Shown here piece by piece: positions 1 through 8,828 of a DNA stretch of 64,000 nt (position 1 is its first letter; each line of letters begins with the position of its first letter). Origin of the DNA: Bryobacteraceae bacterium (GTDB lineage: Bacteria; Acidobacteriota; Terriglobia; Bryobacterales; Bryobacteraceae); the NCBI GenBank assembly GCA_025056455.1, contig JANWVY010000002.1, positions 730,737 through 794,736 of the forward strand. Reading direction: 5' to 3'. The position numbers and the translations under genes are program-made. Below the pieces are notes generated by a model. The model had not been told where the DNA came from. It saw only the letters and a program-made list of their open reading frames with translations, and ran no database searches.

Positions 1-1
1 G

Positions 2-895
2 GCTCGCTTTGACGCCGTCAAGATGGCCGAGCCCTCCGGCTACCGCGTAATTCTCGACCGTATCTCGCAAGATGTGGACTTCTACCGCGCAGCCCTCAAA
101 AACGCCGTACTCGGCGGCACCATTGTCATTAACAATCCCTTTTGGTGGTCGGCGGATGACAAGTTTTTTAACTACGCCTTAATGTCGAAGCTCGGGATCG
201 CCATTCCGAAAACCGTAATCTTGCCCCATTTTCAACACCCTCCCGGAACAACCGCCAAGTCCTTCCGCAATCTGAACTACCCCCTCAACTGGGACGCCGT
301 GTTCGCCTACGTGGGGTTTCCGGCCTATCTCAAGCCCTACAGCGGCGGGGGATGGAAAAGCGTGTACAAAGTCAACTCTCCGGAAGAATTTTTCCGGGCC
401 TACCATGAGACCGAATCCCTGTGCATGACCTTGCAAGAGGGCATCGAGTTTGAAGAATACTTCCGGTGCTACGTCGTCCATCGCAAGCAGGTGCATGTCA
501 TGCGCTATGATCCCCGCAAGCCCCACGAGGATCGCTATGTGAGGAATCCAGCCCCCATCGATCCCCAGCGCTACGAGCGCATGCACCAGGATTGCCTCAC
601 AATTTGCCGCGCGCTTGGCTATGATCTCAACACCGTGGAGTTCGCCGTTCGAGATGGCGTGCCCTATGCAATCGACTTTTTGAATCCGGCTCCCGACGCC
701 GACCTTTATTCTGTGGGTGAGGCCAACTTTGAGTGGATTGTCCAGGCCGTGGCCGACATGTTGGTCGAACGCGCGCTGAGCGACGAGCGGCCGGCAAGAG
801 ATTACCGCTGGCAGGCGTTTCTCAACTCCGAGCACCCGGGCACCACAGAAGCCATCGAGCAGGCCACAAACAGGCAGGCTCCAACGAATTCGTAG
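2..895 (+). CDS. ATP-grasp domain protein (5' end outside window)
   Basis: The reading frame is open to the left edge, so the gene is probably truncated; the first ATG in the window is at 23. Counting from that ATG, a lysine plus glycine-rich loop (LKPYSGGG, about 103-110) is followed by a nucleotide-binding segment near 138-146 (LQEGIEFEE). A metal-ligand segment DFLNPAPD (about 218-225) preceded by VEF completes an ATP-grasp fold. Such enzymes make acyl phosphates from carboxylates and join them to amines or thiols. The substrate cannot be read from the sequence. It lies 54 bp upstream of a GCS2-type ligase and heads a same-strand series of amide-bond enzymes, which suggests a shared pathway. 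The fold is confident, the exact reaction is not. Confidence 0.75.
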   Translation, partial: ARFDAVKMAEPSGYRVILDRISQDVDFYRAALKNAVLGGTIVINNPFWWSADDKFFNYALMSKLGIAIPKTVILPHFQHPPGTTAKSFRNLNYPLNWDAVFAYVGFPAYLKPYSGGGWKSVYKVNSPEEFFRAYHETESLCMTLQEGIEFEEYFRCYVVHRKQVHVMRYDPRKPHEDRYVRNPAPIDPQRYERMHQDCLTICRALGYDLNTVEFAVRDGVPYAIDFLNPAPDADLYSVGEANFEWIVQAVADMLVERALSDERPARDYRWQAFLNSEHPGTTEAIEQATNRQAPTNS

Positions 896-949
896 ACGTC
901 ATCCTCTTGCCAGTCGTGGCCAAGGGCTAAACTTGAGAAGGGAGGAGTT

Positions 950-2095
950 GTGCGCCCCAGCTTTACGCTCGGTATCGAAGAGGAGTACCAAACCATCGAT
1001 CCGGAAACGCGCGACTTGCGCTCGCATATCGAAACGGAATTACTGAGCGCAGGCAAGCGCATCCTCAAAGAACGCGTGAAAGCCGAACTTCACCAATCGG
1101 TCGTAGAGGTCGGCACGGGAGTTTGCAAAACGATTCAAGAAGCTCGCGCCGACCTGCGCGAGCTGCGCGCCAACATCATCGAACTTGCCAAGCGCAACGG
1201 CCTGCGCATAGCCGCCGCAAGCACGCATCCCTTCGCCGACTGGAAAACCCAGGAAATCTACCCCGATCCGCGCTATCAAACCATCGTGGCCGACATGCAG
1301 CAGGTGGCGCGCGCCAACCTCATTTTCGGCCTTCACGTGCATGTGGGTATTGAAGACAAAGAAACGCTGATTCACATCATGAATGCCGCGCGTTACTTCG
1401 TGCCGCACATTCTCGCTCTCAGCACGAACTCTCCGTTTTGGCTGGGCTTGGACACGGGCTTGAAGAGTTACCGCTGCAAAGTTTTCGATAAATTCCCGCG
1501 CACGAACCTCCCGGACTATTTCAGCAGCTACTCCGAGTACGAGAACATGGTGAAGCTGCTGATTCAGACCAACTGCATCGACAACGCGAAGAAAATTTGG
1601 TGGGATATCCGTCCCCACCCTAACTTCTCAACTCTCGAGTTTCGCGTCATGGATTTACCGATGCGCCTGGACGAGACCATGGCCATCACCGCCTTGATCC
1701 TGGCCACCGTCGCCAAGCTCTACAAACTTTACGAAGCCAATCAAGGATTCCGGCTCTACCGCCGAATGCTCATCATGGAGAACAAATGGCGCGCCGCCCG
1801 TTACGGCATCGAGGGTAAACTGATTGATTTTGGAAAGCGAATCGAAGTCCCCTTTCGCAACCTCATGGCAGAATATTTGGAGCTTGTGGACGATGTTCTC
1901 GATGACCTTGGCTTGCGTCAAGACATCCAGTACATTCCCACGATTTTGGAACGGGGCACGGGCGCTGACCGGCAGCTGCGTGTCTTCCGCCAGACGGGCG
2001 ATCTGCGAAAGGTGGTCGACTATATCATTGAAGAAACCGAGGCCGGCGTGACATCGTCAAGCGAAGCCAGCGCGGCCGTTGTAGGTCAGCAATGA
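950..2095 (+). CDS. GCS2/YbdK-type carboxylate-amine ligase
   Basis: A 381-residue protein of the glutamate-cysteine ligase 2 (YbdK) family, close to the usual length of about 370. Visible family signatures are GIEEEYQ at 8-14, the HVHVGI metal/ATP segment at 129-134, WWDIRPH at 217-223 and TLEFRVMD at 228-235. Members use ATP to couple a carboxylate, often the gamma-carboxyl of glutamate, to an amine. The start is GTG at 950, chosen because GGGAGGAG lies just upstream and the family motif begins eight residues in. Its stop overlaps the next start in ATGA (2092-2095), so translation of the two is probably coupled. Neighbouring ATP-grasp genes argue for a multi-step peptide-like product rather than simple glutathione synthesis, but the substrate is unknown. 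Confidence 0.85.
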   Translation: MRPSFTLGIEEEYQTIDPETRDLRSHIETELLSAGKRILKERVKAELHQSVVEVGTGVCKTIQEARADLRELRANIIELAKRNGLRIAAASTHPFADWKTQEIYPDPRYQTIVADMQQVARANLIFGLHVHVGIEDKETLIHIMNAARYFVPHILALSTNSPFWLGLDTGLKSYRCKVFDKFPRTNLPDYFSSYSEYENMVKLLIQTNCIDNAKKIWWDIRPHPNFSTLEFRVMDLPMRLDETMAITALILATVAKLYKLYEANQGFRLYRRMLIMENKWRAARYGIEGKLIDFGKRIEVPFRNLMAEYLELVDDVLDDLGLRQDIQYIPTILERGTGADRQLRVFRQTGDLRKVVDYIIEETEAGVTSSSEASAAVVGQQ

Positions 2096-3120
2096 ACAAA
2101 GAAATCTTACGCAACACCCCCTTTGATCCTGAACTTTCGGCAGGCGCTCGGAATGCCGTGCGCACCTGTCTCGGCATCCAGCCCGAGGAGAAAACGACTC
2201 TCATTACCGACTACGCCTGTCTCGAGATTGCCGCAAGTCTCAGTCACGAACTGGAGGCTATTGGAGCCAGCTACCAGGCGTTCATTCTCGAGGAGCTGGC
2301 CCCGCGGCCCTTGGCGAGTATGCCACCCCAGATCCTGGCGGACCTCGAAACGAGCACAGCCTCCATTTACGCCGTCTGGGCCCAGCCCAACGAATTGAAG
2401 ACTCGCATGGAAATGATGGCAGTCGTGAACCGCCGCCATATCCGCCACGGGCACATGGTCAACATCGACAAGCAGATCATGATGGAGGGCATGCGCGCCG
2501 ACTTCATCCAAGTGGACGAAATCTCCATCCGCGTGCGTGACATTGTCCGCCGCGCGAGCTTCATCCGCGCCCGCACGCCCGCTGGCACGGATCTTCTGGC
2601 ACGCATCTCGCCACATTATAACTGGCTGAAAACAAGCGGCTTGATCACTCCCGCAAAGTGGGGCAACTTGCCCGGCGGCGAGGTCTTCACAACGCCCGAA
2701 GAAGTCAACGGCACCTTTGTCATCGACGGCGTCGTAGGAGATTATCTTTGCGCGAAATACGGGGATTTACGCCACACTCCACTCACCATCCACATCGAGC
2801 GCAGCCGCCTCGTTGCCGCCGAGTGCAGCAACCAGGAGCTTCGCGACGCCTTCTGGGCCTACACCCATACCGATGAAAACAGTGACCGCGTCGGCGAATT
2901 CGCCATCGGCACCAATATCGCTATCCGCGACGTCATCGGCAATATCCTCCAAGACGAGAAAATTCCCGGCGTGCATATCGCCTTCGGAAACCCCTACGGC
3001 GAACACACGGGTGCGAAGTGGCGCTCCACCACTCACATCGACGTCGTGGGACGCAATTTTGACATTTGGGCGGATGATCGCCAGATCATGCGCTCCGGCC
3101 GGTTCACGCTCGAGCAATGA
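2092..3120 (+). CDS. M29-like (aminopeptidase T family) metallopeptidase
   Basis: A 342-residue protein resembling the thermophilic aminopeptidase (M29) family. Expected metal-binding elements are present: NLPGGEVFTTP at about 192-202, GEFAIGTN at 268-275, and histidines in GVHIAFGNPYG (H295), GEHTG (H305) and THID (H315). M29 enzymes use two metal ions to remove N-terminal residues from peptides. No signal peptide is seen, so it is cytoplasmic. Both ends overlap neighbouring genes by four bases (ATGA at 2092-2095 and 3117-3120). In this amidoligase setting it may hydrolyse, or conceivably transfer, a peptide bond of the pathway product. That role is inferred from context only. Confidence 0.75.
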   Translation: MNKEILRNTPFDPELSAGARNAVRTCLGIQPEEKTTLITDYACLEIAASLSHELEAIGASYQAFILEELAPRPLASMPPQILADLETSTASIYAVWAQPNELKTRMEMMAVVNRRHIRHGHMVNIDKQIMMEGMRADFIQVDEISIRVRDIVRRASFIRARTPAGTDLLARISPHYNWLKTSGLITPAKWGNLPGGEVFTTPEEVNGTFVIDGVVGDYLCAKYGDLRHTPLTIHIERSRLVAAECSNQELRDAFWAYTHTDENSDRVGEFAIGTNIAIRDVIGNILQDEKIPGVHIAFGNPYGEHTGAKWRSTTHIDVVGRNFDIWADDRQIMRSGRFTLEQ

Positions 3121-4310
3121 TCCCGCGGTTGCGACGGCAATTCAACGAGCGCTTCACGCCAGACAAGTACGCCGCTTTTCTTGCCGCCATGGACCGGCGG
3201 ATGCGCACTCATGTCGGTTTCCGACAGTGCGAAACACCCTGCTTTTTCCCCCAGAAATTGCTCGACCGTCTGGCTCAGCTCGGCCGTGAATTAGTCGATC
3301 AGTTGCTGGCCAATTCGGAATATCTACGCGCCTCCTCGGCGATCATTCCCGAACGCTACCGCGCCCCAGGTGAAGCCCCTTACCCCATGTTCGTCCAGGC
3401 CGATTTTGGCTTGGTGGCTAAGCCATCGGGGGAATACGAACCGCGCCTGGTGGAAATTCAAGGCTTCCCTTCCCTCTACTGCTACCAGCCCGCCCTCGCC
3501 CGCCAGTATGTGGAAAGCTACCAGCTTCCTTCCTCCTTGCGGTTCTTCTTTGGAGACCTCAACGAAGAAAGCTACCGCGATCTGCTGGCAAGAGCAATTC
3601 TGCATGGGCACTCTCCCCAACATGTCGTGCTGCTTGAGATTGAACCCGAGCACCAGAAGACGCTGGCCGATTTTCACGCCACCGAGGATTTGCTTGGCAT
3701 CCCGTTTGTCTGCATTCGCAAGCTCCGCAAAGAAGGCCGCAAGCTCTTTTACGAACGCAACGGGCGCTGGATTGCAATCCACCGGATCTACAACCGCGCG
3801 ATTGTCGATGAACTAGAACGCCGGGAAGTCCGTCCCCCGTTCCACTTTAGCGACGATCTCGAAGTGGAATGGGCTGGACATCCCAACTGGTTCTTCCGTT
3901 TGAGCAAGTATTCGATTCCATTCCTGCGGCATGAATGCGTGCCCCGCACTCAGTTTTTACACGAGGCCGAACCGCTGCCCCCCGATCTCGATAACTGGGT
4001 TTTGAAACCCCTATTTTCCTTTGCGGGCCTCGGCGTCCTGATCGGCCCGCGGCGAGAGGACATCGAAAAGATTCCAGAGCGGGAGCGCAGCCAGTACATC
4101 TTGCAGGAACGCGTCGACTTTACTCCCGTTATTGAAACGCCGCACGGGCCAACCAAAGCCGAAATCCGGGTCATGTACGTGTGGCTGGAGGAAATGACCC
4201 CAGTCACTACGATTATCCGCATGGGCCGCGGCAAAATGATGGGCGTCGACCACAACAAAAACATGGAGTGGGTAGGGGCATCGGCTGCGCTCTATCCTCC
4301 CGAAGAATGA
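3117..4310 (+). CDS. Second, unrelated-looking ATP-grasp-like ligase
   Basis: A 397-residue protein that I recognise only by fold-level motifs. LVEIQGFPSLY (111-121) resembles the pre-ATP-grasp region. WVLKPLFSFAGLGV (294-307) supplies the ATP-binding lysine and flexible loop, LQERVDF (329-335) the nucleotide-contact glutamate, and EIRVMYVW (349-356) the following strand. The last 30 residues (IRMGRGKMMGVDHNKN and after) fit the metal-binding end of the fold. The order places the ATP-grasp core in the C-terminal half, unlike the first ligase at 2-895. It overlaps the genes on both sides by four bases, so it is made with the M29-like protein and the amidase. Substrate unknown. Confidence 0.65.
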   Translation: MIPRLRRQFNERFTPDKYAAFLAAMDRRMRTHVGFRQCETPCFFPQKLLDRLAQLGRELVDQLLANSEYLRASSAIIPERYRAPGEAPYPMFVQADFGLVAKPSGEYEPRLVEIQGFPSLYCYQPALARQYVESYQLPSSLRFFFGDLNEESYRDLLARAILHGHSPQHVVLLEIEPEHQKTLADFHATEDLLGIPFVCIRKLRKEGRKLFYERNGRWIAIHRIYNRAIVDELERREVRPPFHFSDDLEVEWAGHPNWFFRLSKYSIPFLRHECVPRTQFLHEAEPLPPDLDNWVLKPLFSFAGLGVLIGPRREDIEKIPERERSQYILQERVDFTPVIETPHGPTKAEIRVMYVWLEEMTPVTTIIRMGRGKMMGVDHNKNMEWVGASAALYPPEE

Positions 4311-5968
4311 TTTCCCGTCGAGATCTTGCCACCCTGCTGGCGCTTCTTGCTACTTCGGCGCCGGTTGGCGAAGGGGTCCAGCCAACCGAACAGCTCCCAG
4401 GCGTTACCAAGGCCCAGCTCCTTGCCGCGCTCCAGGTCATGGGCCTTTCCTTTCCAGACCCCCAGCTCGAGTTGATGTTGCCGCGGGTCAACCGCCTGCT
4501 CGGCCAGCTCGAGCGCTTGCGCCAAATTGAAGTGCCGCTGGACACCGAACCAGCCATCGCGTTTTCCGCTGCACCTCCCGCTACGGCTCGGTCCAAGAAG
4601 GTGAGTTACCGGCCTCTCAAACGCCGGCCGCGCCGCGATTGGAACGACGCAGTCGATCTTGCCTTTTGGCCGGTTTCCGAGCTTGCGCCCCTGCTTCGCG
4701 CGAAGAAGGTCACCTCCCTGGCTTTGACCAAGATGTATCTGGAGCGCTTAAAGCAGCACGGCCCCCGCCTAAACTGCGTCATCACGCTCACCGAGGAGCT
4801 GGCTTTGGAACAAGCTCAACGGGCCGACGCCGAGATTCGACAAGGCCGTTACCGCGGTCCGCTCCATGGCATTCCCTGGGGTGTGAAGGATTTGTTCGCC
4901 ACGCGGGGCATCCCAACCACGTGGGGCGCTGAACCATTCCAACATCAGGTGCTCGACTACGATGCTACGGCTGTCACGCGCCTGCGCGAAGCTGGAGCCG
5001 TACTCCTCGCGAAGCTTTCCGTAGGAGCGCTCGCCATGGGTGGCTTGTGGTTCGGCGGCATGACCAAAACGCCTTGGAATCCGGAGCGCAGCTCGAGCGG
5101 TTCTTCCGCCGGCTCAGCGGCCGCAACGGCCGCGGGTTTAGTCGGCTTTTCTCTCGGAACGGAAACCTTAGGTTCCATTATTTCCCCCTCAATCCGTTGC
5201 GGCGCGGTCGGCTTGCGCCCTACCTACGGGCGCGTGAGCCGTTTTGGCGTGATGGGATTGAGTTGGACCATGGACAAGGTGGGCCCCATCTGCCGCTCGG
5301 TAGAAGACTGCGCCCTGATCATGAAAGTGATTCACGGGCCCGATGGACGCGATTCCACCGTACGAGCCGCCCCCTTTAGCTGGGATCCCCAAATCCCGCT
5401 ATCGTCCCTCCGCGTCGGCGTACTGGAATCCGAGTTTCAAAAGGTCGACAACAAAGAGCGCCCAGTCTTTGAACAAGCGCTCCAAGATTTGCGCAAGGCG
5501 GGCGTCAACTGGCAGCCAACCGAGTTGCCTCAATTTGACGCCAGTGCGCTGCTCGTTATTCTAAACGCTGAAGCAGCCACCGCCTTTGATGACCTCACCC
5601 GCCAGGGTGGAGTCGACCAGCTCAAAGATCAAGGACCTGGAGCCTGGCCCAACACGTTTCGCTCCTCACGCTTAATTCCGGCTGTCGAATACCTCCGGGC
5701 CCAGCGAGCGCGCACCTTGCTCCAGAGGGCTATGCACGAGTTCATGGATCGCTGGGATGTACTGGTGTCGCCGCCTGGCGAATCCCTCACCGTCACCAAC
5801 TTAACCGGTCATCCGCAGATTGTCGTTCCGTGCGGTTTTGTTGATGGCCTACCGCGCGGCCTAGTCTTTACTGGACGGCTTTGCGAAGAAGGGCTTGCCA
5901 TGCGCGTCGCCTGGGCCTATGAGCAAACCACCCCCTGGCGCAAGCAGCGGCCGCCCGGTTTTGCTTAG
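4307..5968 (+). CDS. Amidase signature family protein, Tat-exported
   Basis: A 553-residue amidase. The start at 4307 overlaps the previous stop (ATGA) and gives a leader MISRRDLATLLALLATS that resembles a Tat signal (twin arginine at 4-5). An extra N-terminal region of about 110 residues precedes the catalytic core. The core has the lysine in GIPWGVKDLFAT (K194), the serine-rich loop SSSGSSAG (262-269) and the segment GTETLGSI (284-291) expected to carry the nucleophile, forming the Ser-cisSer-Lys triad. These enzymes cleave amide bonds. As the last gene of the amidoligase set it may release, trim or recycle the product outside the cytoplasmic membrane. Family assignment is firm, the substrate unknown. 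Confidence 0.85.
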   Translation: MISRRDLATLLALLATSAPVGEGVQPTEQLPGVTKAQLLAALQVMGLSFPDPQLELMLPRVNRLLGQLERLRQIEVPLDTEPAIAFSAAPPATARSKKVSYRPLKRRPRRDWNDAVDLAFWPVSELAPLLRAKKVTSLALTKMYLERLKQHGPRLNCVITLTEELALEQAQRADAEIRQGRYRGPLHGIPWGVKDLFATRGIPTTWGAEPFQHQVLDYDATAVTRLREAGAVLLAKLSVGALAMGGLWFGGMTKTPWNPERSSSGSSAGSAAATAAGLVGFSLGTETLGSIISPSIRCGAVGLRPTYGRVSRFGVMGLSWTMDKVGPICRSVEDCALIMKVIHGPDGRDSTVRAAPFSWDPQIPLSSLRVGVLESEFQKVDNKERPVFEQALQDLRKAGVNWQPTELPQFDASALLVILNAEAATAFDDLTRQGGVDQLKDQGPGAWPNTFRSSRLIPAVEYLRAQRARTLLQRAMHEFMDRWDVLVSPPGESLTVTNLTGHPQIVVPCGFVDGLPRGLVFTGRLCEEGLAMRVAWAYEQTTPWRKQRPPGFA

Positions 5969-6083
5969 CGGGTTCAAGCTGTGTGTTGGCGCATTCCTAA
6001 CCCCTTCGGTCCCTCGTTTCAGGCAGCTGCTTCAAACCCTGGGCGAAGCCCCGCGCGGCCCCGCTGTCAAGCACAATGAGGAT

Positions 6084-6464
6084 ATGTCGCGCGTGAGGAT
6101 TGACAAGTGGTTGTGGGCCGCTCGCTTCTTCAAAACCCGTTCTCTCGCCGCCCGGTCTTGCGAGCTAGGCCGCATCCTTGCCAACGGTCACATCGCCAAG
6201 CCGGCACGTGAGGTCCAGGCTGGAGATCTTCTCCGAATCACAAACCCAAGCGGCGAGTTCGAAGTCGAGGTGCTTGCGGTGAGCGAGACTCGCGGGCCCG
6301 CCTCGGTCGCGCAAACTCTATACCGGGAAACCGAGGCAAGCCGCCAAGCACGACAGAAGGCAGCCGAAGAACGCAAGGCCATGCCCTGGTTCGAGAGCTA
6401 TCCCTACGGCCGGCCAACCAAGCAAGACCGCCGGAACCTAAACCGTCTCCGCGGCCGTTTCTAA
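6084..6464 (+). CDS. S4-domain RNA-binding protein, Hsp15-like
   Basis: A 126-residue protein that begins with an S4 domain: RIDKWLWAARFFKTR at 5-19, then CELGRILANGHIAKPAREV. The C-terminal tail is rich in basic residues (RPTKQDRRNLNRLRGRF). Length and layout match the Hsp15/HslR family, which binds stalled 50S subunits carrying peptidyl-tRNA. ATG at 6084 is preferred over further-upstream in-frame starts because the S4 motif begins immediately after it. It stands 115 bp after the amidase and converges with kbl. Confidence 0.8.
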   Translation: MSRVRIDKWLWAARFFKTRSLAARSCELGRILANGHIAKPAREVQAGDLLRITNPSGEFEVEVLAVSETRGPASVAQTLYRETEASRQARQKAAEERKAMPWFESYPYGRPTKQDRRNLNRLRGRF

Positions 6465-6589
6465 CAGATCGCAAATCTAGGCCGAGTAGTGGCCGATTCG
6501 AGCCTGGCGTCGCTGGCGCGAGGTCGCCACCTCAAGGTTTGCCGTCCCGTTCAAAATTCGAGCCACAGTATTGGCCGCCCGCGCATCCC

Positions 6590-7771
6590 TTAGCCAACCA
6601 GCTTCCGAGCTTCCGCAAAGGCTTTCAAAGCGAACTCCAGATCCTCCCGCGTGTGAGCGGCGCACATCTGGGTACGGATCCGGGCCCGTCCCCGCGGCAC
6701 GACTGGATAGGAGAAAGCGATTACATAGACTCCCAGCTCGAGAAGTGCTTCCGCTAGCCGCACCGCTTTCACCGCGTCGCCAATCATGATGGGAATAATC
6801 GGATGAGCCCCAGGCAGCACTTCAAACCCTAGTTTCTCAATGCCCTCCCGGAAGAACCTGGTATTGTCCTCCAACCTTTCGATCAAATCGCGAGACTGCT
6901 CGATCAGCTCGAGCGCAGTCAGCGAAGCGGCCACAATGGCCGGGGCCACGCTGTTTGAAAACAAATAGGGTCTTGAGCGCTGGCGCAGGATTTCTACAAT
7001 CTCCCGCCGTGCCGCCGTATAACCGCCGCTGGCGCCGCCCAGCGCCTTGCCGAGCGTTCCCGTGAGAATGTCAATGCGTCCCATCACGCCATGGTATTCC
7101 GGCGTGCCCCGTCCGTGACGCCCCAAGAAGCCCACCGCGTGGGAGTCGTCAACCATCACCAGCGCATCGTACTTCTCAGCCAGATCGCAGATTTGCGGCA
7201 GGGGCGCAAGGTAGCCGTCCATGGAAAACACGCCATCGGTCACAATCAGCTTGAAACGCGCGCTTGAGGCTTCCTGAAGTCGCGCCTCCAAATCGACCAT
7301 GTCGCAGTTCTTGTATCGAAATCGCTGCGCTTTGCACAACCGCACGCCATCAATGATGGAGGCGTGATTCAATTCGTCGGAAATCACCGCGTCCTCGGCG
7401 CCCAGGATCGTCTCAAAAACGCCGCCGTTCGCGTCCCAGCAACTGGAATAGAGAATGGCGTCATCCATGCCGAGAAATTCACTGATGCGCCGCTCCAGTT
7501 GCTTGTGGATACCCTGCGTACCGCAGATAAAGCGCACGCTCGCCACGCCAAAACCCCAACGGTCGAGCGCCTGTTTGGCGCTTTCCACCATGGCCGGATG
7601 ATTGGCGAGGCCGAGATAGTTGTTCGCACAAAGATTTAACACTTGCCGCCCGTCAGATGTGCGAATGTGCGGAGATTGCGCCGTGTCGAGAATTCGCTCG
7701 CTCTTGTAGAGGCCCGAGGAACGGATCTCTTCGAGTTGCCCCAAAAGATGCTGGCGGATGGCTCCGTACAT
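6590..7771 (-). CDS. kbl: Glycine C-acetyltransferase (2-amino-3-ketobutyrate CoA ligase)
   Basis: A 393-residue PLP-dependent alpha-oxoamine synthase, close to the E. coli Kbl length of 398. It splits 2-amino-3-ketobutyrate with CoA into glycine and acetyl-CoA. The pyridoxal lysine lies in [25 protein letters not shown] and [10 protein letters not shown] are other family blocks. I chose ATG at 7771 because [17 protein letters not shown] aligns with the family N-terminus and GGAG lies upstream; a TTG at 7792 would overlap tdh. The start is four bases after the tdh stop. The two genes form the standard threonine-degradation operon. Confidence 0.93.
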   Translation of the reverse strand: MYGAIRQHLLGQLEEIRSSGLYKSERILDTAQSPHIRTSDGRQVLNLCANNYLGLANHPAMVESAKQALDRWGFGVASVRFICGTQGIHKQLERRISEFLGMDDAILYSSCWDANGGVFETILGAEDAVISDELNHASIIDGVRLCKAQRFRYKNCDMVDLEARLQEASSARFKLIVTDGVFSMDGYLAPLPQICDLAEKYDALVMVDDSHAVGFLGRHGRGTPEYHGVMGRIDILTGTLGKALGGASGGYTAARREIVEILRQRSRPYLFSNSVAPAIVAASLTALELIEQSRDLIERLEDNTRFFREGIEKLGFEVLPGAHPIIPIMIGDAVKAVRLAEALLELGVYVIAFSYPVVPRGRARIRTQMCAAHTREDLEFALKAFAEARKLVG

Positions 7772-7775
7772 GAGT

Positions 7776-8804
7776 TCACTGGCTCCAGTCAAGAATTACT
7801 TTCCCAGACTCGCCTGACATCATCGCCTGAAACCCCTTTTCGAACTCGTCATAGGCATAGCGATGCGTGATGACTGGCGTGATGTCCAGGCCCTGTTCCA
7901 CCATCACCGACATCTTGTACCAGGTTTCGTACATCTCACGGCCATAAATGCCTTTGATGGTGAGCATGTTGAAAATGACTTTATTCCAGTCGATGGCCAT
8001 CTTGGTAGGCGGGATGCCCAGCATGGCGATCTTCGCCCCATGGGCCATGTTGTCGATCATACTGGTGAATGCGGCCTCCGAGCCCGACATCTCGAGGCCT
8101 ACATCAAAGCCCTCTTTCATGCCGAGCTCCTTCTGAACCTCGAAGAGTGATTTTTCCCTTGGATTGACCGCTCGGGTCACGCCCACCTTTTGAGCTAGCT
8201 GGAGCCGCCAGGGGTTGAGGTCGGTAATCACGATGTGACGGGCACCGGCATGACGCACAACGGCTGCCGCCATAATGCCAATTGGCCCTGCGCCGGTGAT
8301 CAACACATCCTCGCCCAGAACAGGGAAAGAGAGCGCCGTGTGCACAGCGTTGCCGAAAGGATCGAAGATCGCGGCCACCTCGAGTGGAACGTTGTCCCAG
8401 TGCCGCCAGATGTTTGTCATGGGCAACACGATATATTCGGCAAAGGCCCCTGCACGGTTGACGCCCACCCCCTGGGTGTCCTTACACAAGTGCCGCCGTC
8501 CGGCCAGGCAGTTTCGGCACCGACCGCAAGTGACGTGCCCTTCCCCGGAGACAATCTCACCGGGCCGGAAGTCGGCCACATTCGAACCCACCGCCACAAT
8601 TTCCCCGACAAACTCATGCCCGATCACCATGGGCGTTCGGATCGTTTGTTGCGCCCAGCTGTCCCATTGATAAATGTGCACATCTGTGCCGCAAATTCCG
8701 GTCTTTTTGACCCGGATGAGAACATCGTTGATGCCGTAGGAAGGCTCGGGAACCTCTTCCAGCCACAAGCCGGGGCTGGCTTGCTTTTTAACCAGCGCTT
8801 TCAC
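7776..8804 (-). CDS. tdh: L-threonine 3-dehydrogenase
   Basis: A 342-residue zinc-dependent medium-chain dehydrogenase, matching E. coli Tdh (341). It oxidises L-threonine to 2-amino-3-ketobutyrate with NAD+. Catalytic zinc segment: [11 protein letters not shown] near 38. Also present are GHEFVGE, the structural zinc cysteines in [15 protein letters not shown], and the Rossmann segment [12 protein letters not shown]. The start is GTG at 8804: the following residues [20 protein letters not shown] match the family start. A GGAGGG purine run lies almost against the start codon, closer than usual. kbl follows four bases after the stop. Confidence 0.95.
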   Translation of the reverse strand: MKALVKKQASPGLWLEEVPEPSYGINDVLIRVKKTGICGTDVHIYQWDSWAQQTIRTPMVIGHEFVGEIVAVGSNVADFRPGEIVSGEGHVTCGRCRNCLAGRRHLCKDTQGVGVNRAGAFAEYIVLPMTNIWRHWDNVPLEVAAIFDPFGNAVHTALSFPVLGEDVLITGAGPIGIMAAAVVRHAGARHIVITDLNPWRLQLAQKVGVTRAVNPREKSLFEVQKELGMKEGFDVGLEMSGSEAAFTSMIDNMAHGAKIAMLGIPPTKMAIDWNKVIFNMLTIKGIYGREMYETWYKMSVMVEQGLDITPVITHRYAYDEFEKGFQAMMSGESGKVILDWSQ

Positions 8805-8828
8805 CCCTCCAGATTAGCGCGAGTCGGT

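Noticed and set aside
179-835. Antisense 218-codon frame opposite the first ATP-grasp gene
   Set aside because: Mirrors the codon pattern of the real gene in a high-GC region; no motif or start signal. Many similar shadow frames in the window were discarded for the same reason.
5895-6083. Upstream start for the S4 protein inside the amidase gene
   Set aside because: The extension overlaps coding sequence of the amidase and has no S4-family resemblance.
6478-6500. GGCC...GGCC palindrome between the S4 gene and kbl as a terminator
   Set aside because: Four-base stem, no T-run on either strand; too weak.
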